Assembly: GCA_022749295.1 (NCBI GenBank)
Contig: CP062007.1
Span: 1,674,001-1,738,000, forward strand
Direction of reading: 5' to 3'
Source: Flavobacteriaceae bacterium GSB9
GTDB lineage: Bacteria; Bacteroidota; Bacteroidia; Flavobacteriales; Flavobacteriaceae
Length of the DNA: 64,000 nucleotides
The notes beneath the pieces were generated by a model. The model ran no database searches. It had not been told where the DNA came from and saw only the letters and a list, made by a program, of their open reading frames with translations. Below, piece by piece: positions 8,883 through 18,138 of this stretch (position 1 is the first letter of the stretch; every line of letters starts with the position of its first letter). The position numbers and the translations under genes were made by a program.

Positions 8883-9932
8883 TTATAGAATCAACATGGC
8901 ATCACCATAACTGTAAAATTTATATTTTTCTTTAACAGCTTCTTCATAAGCACGCTTTATAAAATCGTGACCGGCAAAGGCCGAAACCATCATCAACAAG
9001 GTTGACTTTGGTGTGTGAAAATTAGTAACCATGCAGTTGGCGATACTAAAATCGTAAGGTGGGAAGATAAACTTATTGGTCCACCCTTCAAATTCGTTAA
9101 GCATACCGTTTGACGACACTGCACTTTCTATCGCTCGCATAGCCGTTGTACCCACCGCACAAACACGACGTTTTTCCATTTTAGCGGTATTAACTGTTTC
9201 AACAGCTTTTGAATCAATTTTTAGCTCTTCGCTATCCATTTTATGTTTGGACAAATCCTCAACTTCAACAGGATTAAATGTTCCTAAACCAACGTGCAAC
9301 GTTACTTCGGCAAAGTTTACCCCCTTAATCTCCAAACGTTTCAATAAATGTTTTGAAAAGTGAAGTCCTGCCGTTGGTGCCGCAACAGCTCCTTCATTTT
9401 TAGCAAAGATGGTTTGGTAACGCTCTTCATCTTCTGGTTCTACATCTCTTTTTATATATTTTGGAAGCGGTGTTTCTCCCAGTTCGTTTAGCTTTAATCG
9501 AAACTCTCGGTACGACCCGTCGTATAAAAATCGTAGCGTACGTCCTCTTGATGTTGTATTATCGATAACCTCAGCAACTAACGATTCGTCTTCACCAAAA
9601 TAAAGTTTGTTTCCAATTCTTATTTTTCTGGCTGGATCAACCAATACGTCCCAAAGGCGTTGCTCTTCGTTAAGCTCTCTTAACAAAAACACCTCAATTC
9701 TGGCCCCGGTTTTTTCCTTGTTTCCGTACAATCGCGCTGGAAATACTTTGGTATTATTCAGAATTAATACGTCATCTTCATCAAAATAATCGATTAAATC
9801 TTTAAACATTTTATGTTCAATAGTCTGTTCTTTTCTATTCAAAACCATTAAACGCGATTCATCTCTATTTTCTGCTGGATATTCTGCTAATAATTCGTTC
9901 GGTAAATCGAAACCAAAATTTGATAATTTCAT
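8883..9932 (-). CDS. queA: tRNA preQ1(34) S-adenosylmethionine ribosyltransferase-isomerase
   Basis: 349 residues. Transfers and isomerises the ribosyl group of SAM onto 7-aminomethyl-7-deazaguanine in tRNA, giving epoxyqueuosine. Family marks include the opening [57 protein letters not shown], and [19 protein letters not shown] near the C-terminus. Length and start (ATG) are normal. It lies in a same-strand run with aroA upstream and rlmN downstream. Confidence 0.96.
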   Translation of the reverse strand: MKLSNFGFDLPNELLAEYPAENRDESRLMVLNRKEQTIEHKMFKDLIDYFDEDDVLILNNTKVFPARLYGNKEKTGARIEVFLLRELNEEQRLWDVLVDPARKIRIGNKLYFGEDESLVAEVIDNTTSRGRTLRFLYDGSYREFRLKLNELGETPLPKYIKRDVEPEDEERYQTIFAKNEGAVAAPTAGLHFSKHLLKRLEIKGVNFAEVTLHVGLGTFNPVEVEDLSKHKMDSEELKIDSKAVETVNTAKMEKRRVCAVGTTAMRAIESAVSSNGMLNEFEGWTNKFIFPPYDFSIANCMVTNFHTPKSTLLMMVSAFAGHDFIKRAYEEAVKEKYKFYSYGDAMLIL

Positions 9933-10002
9933 TTATATATATTTTTATAAAGTTGCAAATATACAACCTGAATACAGGGGTTGTCAAGTAAATGGGTGAT
10001 TA

Positions 10003-11229
10003 TTATTTGCTTATTTTAAATCCTATAGACTTTAAATCGTCCCAAAATGTAGGGTACGACTTTGAAACTACCATGGCATCTTCGATAATCAAAGCTGTTT
10101 TTAGCGCCAAAGGCGCAAAGGCCATAGCCATTCTGTGATCGTTGTAGGTTGCTATAGGCACCATTTCTTTAATAGTATTCGAAGCTGAAAGATGTAAAGA
10201 CTTGTTAGTGATTTTTACTTCGCCACCTAATTTTTCAATTTCGGTTTTTAAGGCCACGAGTCTATCGGTTTCTTTGATCTTTAATGTGTGAAGCCCCATT
10301 AAATCACAAGGTACTCCCAATGCAAAACACGTTACAGCAATAGTTTGGGCAATATCGGGGGCATTTACAAGATCTAAATTTAGAGGTTTCAATTCTTTTT
10401 CCTCCTTTTTTAGAGTTACGGTGTTGCCTTTAAAAACCGTTGACACTCCAAAGTGTTTATAAATATCGACTAATGAAGAATCGCCTTGTAATGAGTTTTC
10501 TTTGTATGATGAAAGCGTAATTTCCGTACCAGGCTCGCAAAGCGCTACAATACTGAAATAATAGGATGCCGAAGACCAGTCAGACTCCACGACCAAGGTT
10601 TTTGGTTTTAAGGGTTTTGAAACGGGTTTTACTGAAATCAAATTTCCGGTGAAAGAAGATTCCACACCAATTTCATCCAGCAAAGCCAAGGTCATTTTTA
10701 TATAAGGAACTGAAGTAATTTCACCTTCCAGAGTTAACTCGATACCGTTTTCCAATTTGGAAGCGATGAGCAACAATGCCGAAATGTACTGACTACTAAC
10801 GTTAGCCTTTAACGACACTTTATTTTTAGCCAACCTTTTTCCTTTAAGTTTTATGGGCGGAAACCCTTCATTTTCTTCATAACTTATTTCAGCGCCCAAT
10901 TCTTTTAATGCTTCAACCAAAATTTTTATAGGTCGCTCTTTCATACGCTTTGACCCTGTTAGAATCGTTTCCCTTCCTTCTTGAATGGAGAAATAAGCGG
11001 TTAAAAAACGCATGGCTGTTCCGGCATGGTGGATATCAACCACTTTTCCTTCGGAAGATAGTGCATTTGTCATTAAATTACTATCGTCTGAGTTTGAAAC
11101 GTTTTCTAATTTAAACTCGGGATAAAGCGCTTGCAAAAGCAATAATCTATTCGATTCGCTTTTTGAGCCTGTTATGGTTATATTCGATTTTTTGTTTGCT
11201 AGTTGCGATTTGTGAAGCGTAAAATTCAT
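10003..11229 (-). CDS. aroA: 3-phosphoshikimate 1-carboxyvinyltransferase (EPSP synthase)
   Basis: 408 residues. Sixth step of the shikimate pathway, joining phosphoenolpyruvate to shikimate 3-phosphate. Seen are the N-terminal substrate loop TGSKSESNRLLLLQAL, HHAGTAMRFLTAYFS (normally NAGTAxR), the LTGSKRMKERPI loop (normally GxxxxRPM), the KETDRL motif and the C-terminal YNDHRMAMAFAP. The middle is somewhat short against E. coli (427), as is usual in Bacteroidota. It feeds the chorismate-using operon at 18139-22055. Confidence 0.95.
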   Translation of the reverse strand: MNFTLHKSQLANKKSNITITGSKSESNRLLLLQALYPEFKLENVSNSDDSNLMTNALSSEGKVVDIHHAGTAMRFLTAYFSIQEGRETILTGSKRMKERPIKILVEALKELGAEISYEENEGFPPIKLKGKRLAKNKVSLKANVSSQYISALLLIASKLENGIELTLEGEITSVPYIKMTLALLDEIGVESSFTGNLISVKPVSKPLKPKTLVVESDWSSASYYFSIVALCEPGTEITLSSYKENSLQGDSSLVDIYKHFGVSTVFKGNTVTLKKEEKELKPLNLDLVNAPDIAQTIAVTCFALGVPCDLMGLHTLKIKETDRLVALKTEIEKLGGEVKITNKSLHLSASNTIKEMVPIATYNDHRMAMAFAPLALKTALIIEDAMVVSKSYPTFWDDLKSIGFKISK

Positions 11230-11278
11230 TATAAAAAATTAACAAGTTTGATACCCAAAATGGTCGAGTACACAAAAA

Positions 11279-11303
11279 AAGCGCTTCTTTAATAGAAGCG
11301 CCC
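11279..11303 (-). terminator. Intrinsic terminator of the DUF3857/MazG-like operon
   Basis: On the coding (minus) strand GCGCTTCT, a short loop and AGAAGCGC are followed directly by a run of seven T. It lies just past the MazG-like gene's stop and ahead of aroA, so aroA probably has its own promoter. Confidence 0.85.
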
Positions 11304-11318
11304 AAAGATACTTATAAT

Positions 11319-11645
11319 TTATTTTAATTTTTCGTTATTATGGTGCCTATCGTGATCCCGTTTAGCTTTTTTATCCATGCGCTTGTCGAAAGCAGCCTGA
11401 AGATCCAAACCAGTTTGATTAGCCAGGCACAAAACCACAAAAAGCACATCAGCCAATTCTTCACCTAAATCTTTGTCCTTGTCACTTTCCTTTTCACTTT
11501 GTTCGCCGTAGCGACGAGCAATTATCCGGGCTACCTCTCCTACTTCTTCGGTAAGTTGTGCCATATTGGTAAGTTCATTAAAATAGCGAACTCCATGCTC
11601 GTTAATCCAATTGTCAACTACTTTTTGGGCGTTTTTTATATCCAT
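11319..11645 (-). CDS. MazG-like nucleotide pyrophosphohydrolase
   Basis: 108 residues, all-alpha NTP-PPase superfamily. The metal-binding pattern EEVGEVAR ... EELADVLF (ExxE then ExxD) is intact. Such proteins hydrolyse non-canonical or excess nucleoside triphosphates to monophosphates, a housecleaning role; the substrate cannot be read from the sequence. The C-terminus is strongly charged (KRDHDRHHNNEKLK). Its ATG overlaps the stop of the DUF3857 gene by one base (TAATG), suggesting translational coupling. Confidence 0.88.
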   Translation of the reverse strand: MDIKNAQKVVDNWINEHGVRYFNELTNMAQLTEEVGEVARIIARRYGEQSEKESDKDKDLGEELADVLFVVLCLANQTGLDLQAAFDKRMDKKAKRDHDRHHNNEKLK

Positions 11646-13651
11646 TATGCTTTAGTTAATACTATTTGTTCTGATTCTTTTTCTACGAGTTTGCTAAAAT
11701 ACGCTTTTAAAGCCTCATAATAAATAGGTGAGATAATGGCTTGGTTAATTTCTTCTTCAACAATTATTTGAATTTTTTTACCTTGGGCTTGTAAATTATA
11801 CTTAAATACTCCTAAATTATCGGGCAACATCATAGCCGCTGGTTCTGGAACAGATTCTACTTTATAGCCTTCTGGCAGATTAATAATAACCATATACTTC
11901 TTACTTATTGGGTAACTAAAATCTACCGGAAACTCACGCTTTTCCAATTTAAATGGATTTTCTTTCGACCTTAAGAAAAAAAGTGGAGAAAAGTATATTT
12001 TATCATTTATGACATCGGCCTGACTTTCCATTAAAAATTTAAAAGATTCCATAACTGGCTTAGAAAAATCTTTATCGTTTTTAACTTTGAATGCATCAAT
12101 TTGAATACCTTCAAATTTATTTTCTAAATCTTCTAAAAACTGATCTTGATTCGTTTCCAGATATTTTTTTCTGTAGGACATGGCAGAATGGCTACTTTTA
12201 ATGGATCTGATATTTCCTTCCAAGGCTCCATTGTTATCCAAATTTACCATCATTGATACAGAATTTTGAGATTTTGATTTTGGATACAGCCCAATAGTTG
12301 AAGTACTCTCATCCTTTCGCACAATTCGACCTTCCCAATTCAATGCCCTAACCGGCAAGACATTGGGCGTACCATATTGGTTTGTAGCATCCAACAATAT
12401 ATTGCCTTGGGGTGATTCAATAGCTGTTATTACATAATTATACCCATCTATCGTTGGGAATAAAGGCACTCCGTTATGCCTTGTACTTATCAAAACAGGA
12501 TTGGCATTTAGCCCAACATAACGTAGCATGGCGGTGAGCATTAAATTAATATCGGCAACGTTTCCTGATTTTGTTTGAAAGGCTTTTTTAACGCCCAAAT
12601 CTGCAAACTTGCCATAATATCCATTCCACGTTACGTGCGACTTAACAAAGTTATAAACCAAAGCAGCCTTTTCCATTGCACTGGAAGTATTGGCCGTTAA
12701 AGCATCTATTTCGCTCTCAAAATATCCTTTTCTATCTAATTCCTTTCCAAAATTGGAACTCTTATAAATGGTTTTAACCACATCCTCCCATGTAGTGCTG
12801 TAATATTTTAATGGAGATTGCGGAAAATTTGTATAAGAAAGTTCATATTCAATAGTTGAGCGGTAATTGTTAATGTTGTTTACATAAGGTTCATCTTTTA
12901 AGGCAGGGATGTCTTTCAACTCAAAAGTTGTAGTATTGATTACAAAAGACAACTCTGAACGCCCAAATTTGGTCCCACTATTAGACACACCTGTCCCTCT
13001 TGATTTTATAGTAAATTGAACAGTCCCACGCTCTTTACTATAAACGGGTTTGAGCAATAAATAGCCTTTAGTGTTTATTTTAAAATTAAAATATTCTGGA
13101 GATTCAAACTTGGCATATAAGTTTTTGACTGGAATATCGTGCTGAAAAAGAAAATCATCAACATACCAATAAAACGGCGAAATCACATTGTATTTTAGCT
13201 CAACCACACTACCTGCTTTGATATTGGGCATAGTAAACTTCACCTGGTTTCTAAACTTAGACTTTTCTGTTTCATAAACACTTTGCTTATCCAATTTTTC
13301 GTCCTCAACTTTCCCGTTCACTAAATTGTAAGTGTAGGCTTTTAATCCAGAAACCTCTTCTTCTTCATTATCACTAACATGTAAATCTATTTGCTTTGTA
13401 GCATATTCAAAACCCTCTTTATTATATATTTTTATGCGTTCGCGCACTTCCGTTTCCATATACCAGCCTTGTTCTTGCCTATACTTTATAAATGTTCGTC
13501 TGTATTTATGCAAATAAGCGGCACTTGCAGATGAATCTAGAGGATAAAATTTTTCCTGTAATTCTTCTTTTGAAACTTTACCGAATTTATAGTTTTGAGA
13601 CAACACTGGCATGCAAAAACACAGTGCAATAATCATGGTAATGGTTTTCAT
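11645..13651 (-). CDS. DUF3857/transglutaminase-fold protein, catalytic residues lost
   Basis: 668 residues with a signal peptide (MKTITMIIALCFCMPVLSQ), so periplasmic or surface. N-terminal DUF3857 beta region (about 60-270), a transglutaminase-like core (about 300-430) and a C-terminal beta domain. Aligned with the neighbouring paralogue, the nucleophile is replaced (GNVADINLML, Val365 where GDCKGL has Cys) and the catalytic His is Tyr (GYNYVI against GNHVIL), while an Asp in LLDATNQ is kept. It is therefore probably a non-enzymatic partner. It follows the paralogue by 15 bases and overlaps the MazG-like gene by one. Function unknown. Confidence 0.85.
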   Translation of the reverse strand: MKTITMIIALCFCMPVLSQNYKFGKVSKEELQEKFYPLDSSASAAYLHKYRRTFIKYRQEQGWYMETEVRERIKIYNKEGFEYATKQIDLHVSDNEEEEVSGLKAYTYNLVNGKVEDEKLDKQSVYETEKSKFRNQVKFTMPNIKAGSVVELKYNVISPFYWYVDDFLFQHDIPVKNLYAKFESPEYFNFKINTKGYLLLKPVYSKERGTVQFTIKSRGTGVSNSGTKFGRSELSFVINTTTFELKDIPALKDEPYVNNINNYRSTIEYELSYTNFPQSPLKYYSTTWEDVVKTIYKSSNFGKELDRKGYFESEIDALTANTSSAMEKAALVYNFVKSHVTWNGYYGKFADLGVKKAFQTKSGNVADINLMLTAMLRYVGLNANPVLISTRHNGVPLFPTIDGYNYVITAIESPQGNILLDATNQYGTPNVLPVRALNWEGRIVRKDESTSTIGLYPKSKSQNSVSMMVNLDNNGALEGNIRSIKSSHSAMSYRKKYLETNQDQFLEDLENKFEGIQIDAFKVKNDKDFSKPVMESFKFLMESQADVINDKIYFSPLFFLRSKENPFKLEKREFPVDFSYPISKKYMVIINLPEGYKVESVPEPAAMMLPDNLGVFKYNLQAQGKKIQIIVEEEINQAIISPIYYEALKAYFSKLVEKESEQIVLTKA

Positions 13652-13666
13652 GTTTAGTATAAGTTT

Positions 13667-15580
13667 TTATAATTCTTTCTTGATCAATGCCGCTTTAGCA
13701 TTGTCCATTTTTGAAACTTCTTTATAAAATTCCCTAAAGGCCTTATAGTCTTCTTTTGGATATTCACCGTCGTTAACTATAAATGTTCGGCGATAAATTA
13801 ACTTTGTTTCATCCTTTTTAACAAATGTGGTCTTATAACTTCCAAATTTATTTTCAATCGTTATATCGTTTGGCAATGCCTCTAAAATGTAATTAGCAGG
13901 TAAAGTAATTTCAACATGGTCAATATCAACAAAACCGCGTCTAATCTTTAATGGATATTTTCTATTTCTGTACCTGTCTGGTACATGTGTGCTTCTATTA
14001 AAAGCATTTACCGTTAGCAACATTCTATTGCCCGCTTTTTTGGTATAATTTGGAGCCTTAAAGCTTATTTTTTCGTTAAAGGCTATCGACGATTTATCAT
14101 TGTCGATAGCCATACTATTAATTGCTATGCTGTTTATATACCGCCACCTTTTTTTGTAATGCATATCCAAATCACGTTCTGTTTCTGTTTCCAACCAGTA
14201 TTTATCATCGTATTGAATCCCTTTTGATATTAACTGTACCTCGGCTTCTATTCCTCCATTACTGTTTATAGTGTAGCGTCCTTTTATGTCTTGTGAATTC
14301 TCTTGGGTTGTATATTTTTTTGTGTGTTTAATCTTTCCTCCTTCGGGAGTAATTACTAAGGCATCCCGATCATCGGTAAAGTCGCCAATAAAACCAAATG
14401 GAAGCTTTTGGCTGGTACACTCAAGCCAAATTGTATTGCCGTCGTTTGGAATAGATAAAATCACATGGTTACCCTGCATGGCAGCAAAATCTTTTTCCAA
14501 ACTTCGCTGGGATTGTCCTGCATATATAACACTGTAATTTGACTCAACACCAACAGCCTTTAAAAGCGACATGGTATAGTTTGTTAATCCCTTACAATCG
14601 CCATAACCCAGTGCATCAACCTCTGAAGCCCTAAAGGGTTTCCAACCTCCAATACCGACTTGCACACTAATGTACCTCACCTTATCTTGAACATATTGAT
14701 AAATCTTCTTAGCTTTATCTATATCATTAGTTTCGTTTTTAACCAAATCCTGGACTTTTTTAATTGTTGTTTCAGACAAATCGTAAGTATCTTTTATTAA
14801 ATCATGGTACATCCACTTTCCAAAAGAATCCCAGTCTTTAACTTCGGCAGCCACCCCTTCTAAGGTAAATTGTTCGGCAGAGAACAAAACTTTTGGTGCA
14901 AGGTCGTTTACTGAAGGACTATACTCCTCTGGCTTGAACGATTTCAAATTTTTAATTTGATAGATGAATTCTCTCGACATTTCCTCTTTATGAACACTAA
15001 AGCCATCAAGGTTTTTTTCCTTTTTTCTAATTTTAATATGTTCTGGAAAAATTATATCATAGCGACTATTTTCTACACCAACAAAATAATCGGTAACTGG
15101 AACAAAGGGCGGAATAAAGGCCGTGTTAGTGGTTTGGATTTCGCAAACAAATTCAACAGTATATGGATAATCTGTTGGCGTATATTCCAGGTATTTTACC
15201 CTAGAATCGGTATATAACGTACCGCCATCAACAGCACTTACATCTTTAAAATCTTTTTTTCTTATTCTTTTAATGTTAGCACCAAACTTGTTATAGACCT
15301 TTACTTCTAAGTCTTTTATTTTCACATTATCGTCATAGTGCATGTAAGCATCAACACTTTTGTCTCCCGCTTTGTTTAAAACGGTTATGATGCGCTTCCT
15401 ACGGATAAGCATTTCGTCTGTAGACTCTAGGTTAATGAGAACATCATCTAACCTAATAACTGCATTGGCGTGCTCTGATAGTGAAGGAGGAACTGTTAGA
15501 CTTGTATATAAATTATCTTGGGAAAAACACTGAAAAACAGTAAAAAAGACAAGGATTTTGGGCAAAAAAGTTAATCGCAT
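13667..15580 (-). CDS. DUF3857 and transglutaminase-like domain protein
   Basis: 637 residues with a signal peptide (MRLTFLPKILVFFTVFQCFSQ). A DUF3857 region (about 50-230) is followed by a transglutaminase core. Cys329 (GDCKGL) and His372 (QGNHVIL) are present; the third position is Glu (WLECTSQ) rather than the usual Asp. A C-terminal beta domain follows. It could act on exported peptides or the cell wall, but no substrate is known. First member of a paralogous pair with the gene downstream, probably cotranscribed. Confidence 0.86.
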   Translation of the reverse strand: MRLTFLPKILVFFTVFQCFSQDNLYTSLTVPPSLSEHANAVIRLDDVLINLESTDEMLIRRKRIITVLNKAGDKSVDAYMHYDDNVKIKDLEVKVYNKFGANIKRIRKKDFKDVSAVDGGTLYTDSRVKYLEYTPTDYPYTVEFVCEIQTTNTAFIPPFVPVTDYFVGVENSRYDIIFPEHIKIRKKEKNLDGFSVHKEEMSREFIYQIKNLKSFKPEEYSPSVNDLAPKVLFSAEQFTLEGVAAEVKDWDSFGKWMYHDLIKDTYDLSETTIKKVQDLVKNETNDIDKAKKIYQYVQDKVRYISVQVGIGGWKPFRASEVDALGYGDCKGLTNYTMSLLKAVGVESNYSVIYAGQSQRSLEKDFAAMQGNHVILSIPNDGNTIWLECTSQKLPFGFIGDFTDDRDALVITPEGGKIKHTKKYTTQENSQDIKGRYTINSNGGIEAEVQLISKGIQYDDKYWLETETERDLDMHYKKRWRYINSIAINSMAIDNDKSSIAFNEKISFKAPNYTKKAGNRMLLTVNAFNRSTHVPDRYRNRKYPLKIRRGFVDIDHVEITLPANYILEALPNDITIENKFGSYKTTFVKKDETKLIYRRTFIVNDGEYPKEDYKAFREFYKEVSKMDNAKAALIKKEL

Positions 15581-15634
15581 AAGTATAGTTTAGCTAAAAA
15601 TAAAAAGTCTCCTAAAGAAAAAAGATGAGTTTTA

Positions 15635-16146
15635 TCATTCTTTAGTATTTTTCTGACCCTTAAATTTTAAGGGTAAAAATCTTACGACCAATATAAGAAA
15701 ACATGGGAAAATAATATACTTAATTTCGCTAAAAAGCACTTTTATTCCCCAATAGGAGACACTTTAATCGCTCTAAAATCAAAAAAATAACGGTTATTAT
15801 CGAAGGGAACAAAAAATCCAACCCCCTCACCTCCAGATGTCATAGCATCAAAAAAACCGTGCGATAGTGTGGATAAAAAAACCACTGAAAACCATAATAA
15901 CTTACGGCTTTTACCAAAAGCAAACATCATTAATATAGCCTATATTAATGCAAAAAGAATAGAGTGGGTAAAACCACGGTGACCAAAAGGATGCTCATAA
16001 GGGATACCAAATTTAAAGGCAAGCACATCAAAATCTGGTAAAATTGTTGAGAATATAGCCACCAAAAGTAGCCATTTAGAGTTTTTTGAATCCATCAACT
16101 TAGCCAAAGTAAACCCAACAGCACTATGACCGAAAATTGATGCCAT
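15635..16146 (-). pseudogene. Decayed YdjM-type membrane-bound metal-dependent hydrolase
   Basis: The frame opens MASIFGHSAVGFTLAKLMD, typical of the DUF457/YdjM family, with IFSTILPDFDV and HRGFTHSI metal-site motifs. At 15940-15942 an in-frame TAG interrupts ...HSILFALI, and the same frame continues AILMMFAFGKSRKLLWF...SHGFFDAMTSGG. The family normally has Trp here, so a TGG to TAG change fits. After KVSPIG a second break occurs: the +1 frame from about 15754 reads IKVLFSEIKYIIFPCFLILV to a stop at 15635, consistent with a small frame-shifting deletion. Its start overlaps the dtd stop by one base. Two independent lesions argue for a real pseudogene. Confidence 0.85.
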
Positions 16147-16598
16147 TATTCTCTATTTTGGGAATCAATAATGATAGTAACGGGACCATCGTTAAGCAAC
16201 TCCACTTTCATATCGGCACCAAACTCACCGGTTTGTACTTTTTTGCATAAATCTATTTCAAGTTGTTTTACAAAACTTTCATATAACGGAATAGCCACGT
16301 CTGGTTTCGCTGCCTTAATGTAACTCGGTCGATTTCCTTTTTTTGTTGCTGCATGAAGTGTAAACTGACTAACCAAAATTACGTCTCCATTTACATCTTT
16401 AACAGACCGGTTCATAACACCGTTTTCATCATTAAAAATACGAAGGTTGGCCAACTTATTGCAAAGCCATTTTGTATCCTCTTGGGTATCATCGTTTACT
16501 ATCCCCAACAAAACCAACATTCCGTGGTTAATAGAGGCTACTTTCTCTCCTTCAATGGTTACACTTGCTTTTGTAACACGCTGTATTACGACTTTCAT
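16146..16598 (-). CDS. dtd: D-aminoacyl-tRNA deacylase
   Basis: 150 residues. Hydrolyses D-amino acids (and mischarged glycine) from tRNA. Family motifs: MKVVIQRVTKASVTI at the start, SQFTLHA in the active site and the cross-dimer GPVTIIIDS (Gly-Pro-Val-Thr; usual cis-Pro motif) near the end. Its ATG follows the rsgA stop at once, and its stop overlaps the ydjM-type pseudogene start, so these form one transcription unit. Confidence 0.96.
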   Translation of the reverse strand: MKVVIQRVTKASVTIEGEKVASINHGMLVLLGIVNDDTQEDTKWLCNKLANLRIFNDENGVMNRSVKDVNGDVILVSQFTLHAATKKGNRPSYIKAAKPDVAIPLYESFVKQLEIDLCKKVQTGEFGADMKVELLNDGPVTIIIDSQNRE

Positions 16599-17549
16599 TT
16601 ATTCTTTATCCCAAATATCAATCCTATAATTTTCTTCATCACCCTCAATAATCTGCAAATAACTACGGTACCTAGAGTATTCTATCTCGCCTCCTTCCAA
16701 TGCATTTTTAACGGCACATTTGGGCTCGTTTATATGGAGGCAATTATTGAATTTACAATCTTGTTTAAGCGCAAAAAACTCCGGAAAATAATCGCCCACT
16801 TCTTCTTTGTCCATATCAACAACACCAAAACCTTTTATTCCTGGCGTATCAATAATTTTTGCCCCAAAACTTAAATCGAACATTTCTGCAAAAGTAGTGG
16901 TATGTTGCCCTTGCATATGAAGTGTTGAAATTTCTTTGGTTTTAATATTCAAACTGGGCTCAATGGCATTTATTAAAGTAGATTTTCCAACTCCTGAATG
17001 CCCCGAAAACATACTTACTTTATTCAGCATTAAGGCTTTAACCTTGTCGACATTTTTTCCTGTTTTTGCCGACACCCCAATGCATTCGTATCCAATTTTT
17101 CGGTACACATGGGCCAAATAACGGACTTCGTTTAGGGTATCTTGATCGTAAGCATCAATTTTATTGAAAAGCAGTACGGTTTTTACCGAATAAGCCTCGG
17201 CCGTAACCAAAAACCGGTCGATAAAACTCGTTAACGTAGGCGGATTATTAATGGTAATCATTAAAAAAACCAAGTCTAAATTGGCTGCAATAACATGTGT
17301 TTGTTTTGACAGGTTTACCGATTTACGAACAATATAGTTTTTGCGATCTTGAATATTGTAAATAATACCCGACTCTTGATTGTTATCGGTTTCCAACTCA
17401 AAATCTACCACATCGCCAACCGCAATAGGATTAGTACTTTTAATACCCTTTATACGGAACTTACCTTTTATACGGCACTCGTAAGTGTTGCCTGAATCGG
17501 TTTTTACCGTGTACCAGCTACCTGTAGATTTATAAACGCGTCCTGTCAT
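16599..17549 (-). CDS. rsgA: Ribosome small-subunit maturation GTPase RsgA
   Basis: 316 residues. Late 30S assembly GTPase with an N-terminal OB fold (about 1-75), a circularly permuted GTPase domain (G4 NKID, then G1 GHSGVGKST, then G3 DTPG) and a C-terminal zinc site (CKFNNCLHINEPKC, a CxxxxCxHxxxxxC pattern). Length and order are normal. It heads a minus-strand unit with dtd. Confidence 0.96.
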   Translation of the reverse strand: MTGRVYKSTGSWYTVKTDSGNTYECRIKGKFRIKGIKSTNPIAVGDVVDFELETDNNQESGIIYNIQDRKNYIVRKSVNLSKQTHVIAANLDLVFLMITINNPPTLTSFIDRFLVTAEAYSVKTVLLFNKIDAYDQDTLNEVRYLAHVYRKIGYECIGVSAKTGKNVDKVKALMLNKVSMFSGHSGVGKSTLINAIEPSLNIKTKEISTLHMQGQHTTTFAEMFDLSFGAKIIDTPGIKGFGVVDMDKEEVGDYFPEFFALKQDCKFNNCLHINEPKCAVKNALEGGEIEYSRYRSYLQIIEGDEENYRIDIWDKE

Positions 17550-17631
17550 TTAAAACAATTATGTTGCAAATTAACAACTTTTCAAGTTAAGAAAAATATT
17601 ATATTAGACATTAAAACCAAAAACAAACAGT

Positions 17632-18081
17632 ATGAAAAAAATTTTAATTGTATCAGTAATTGTCTTATTTAACTTTATTGAAACTAACGCTCAGACTGAG
17701 TATAAAGTAATTACTAGTGTTGAGTCTATTGTACCTAGCGGGATGGGGCGCTCCCGTATAATTTCTTCTGTAGAAGAACGGGATTACAAAGAATTCACAA
17801 CAGAACAAACTGAAGATGATAATTCTCGAAACAAATCAAACAGAAAAGACATACGCGTTAAAGATTTTGAAGAAACCAAATTATTGAACTTTTATAATAT
17901 AGCTGGTATCCGTTTTCAAAATATAGCGGCTAACGATGCTGTTGTTAGCTCTAAAATAAATACGATGGTTGAAGAAGGTTGGGAACTGGCTTTTGTTACC
18001 AGTGCTGTAGAGAGTGATGCCGGCAAAGATGATAATCAAGGTATTTTTATTACTCGATATATTTTCAAGAGAAATAAATAA
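17632..18081 (+). CDS. Small secreted protein with DUF4177-like C-terminus
   Basis: 149 residues with a signal peptide (MKKILIVSVIVLFNFIETNAQ). The C-terminal half, VSSKINTMVEEGWELAFVTS...GIFITRYIFKR, has the shape of DUF4177 domains (xGWELV ... YxFKR). The middle is polar and rich in Asp/Glu/Arg/Asn. No catalytic motif. It stands alone, divergent from rsgA and convergent with the aromatic operon. Function unknown. Confidence 0.75.
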   Translation: MKKILIVSVIVLFNFIETNAQTEYKVITSVESIVPSGMGRSRIISSVEERDYKEFTTEQTEDDNSRNKSNRKDIRVKDFEETKLLNFYNIAGIRFQNIAANDAVVSSKINTMVEEGWELAFVTSAVESDAGKDDNQGIFITRYIFKRNK

Positions 18082-18097
18082 GTTCACTATTATAAGT

Positions 18098-18125
18098 AAA
18101 AAGGCTCGCAATTGCGAGCCTTTTT
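18098..18125. terminator. Bidirectional terminator
   Basis: A perfect inverted repeat AAAAAGGCTCGCAA / TTGCGAGCCTTTTT with no unpaired loop bases required by symmetry, placed between convergent genes. It ends both the small secreted protein transcript and the aromatic amino acid operon. Confidence 0.92.
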
Positions 18126-18138
18126 ACTAAAATTATTA

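Noticed and set aside
16353-16874. 173-codon plus-strand frame opposite dtd/rsgA
   Set aside because: Antisense to two certain genes whose motifs fix the reading frame; composition is that of a shadow.
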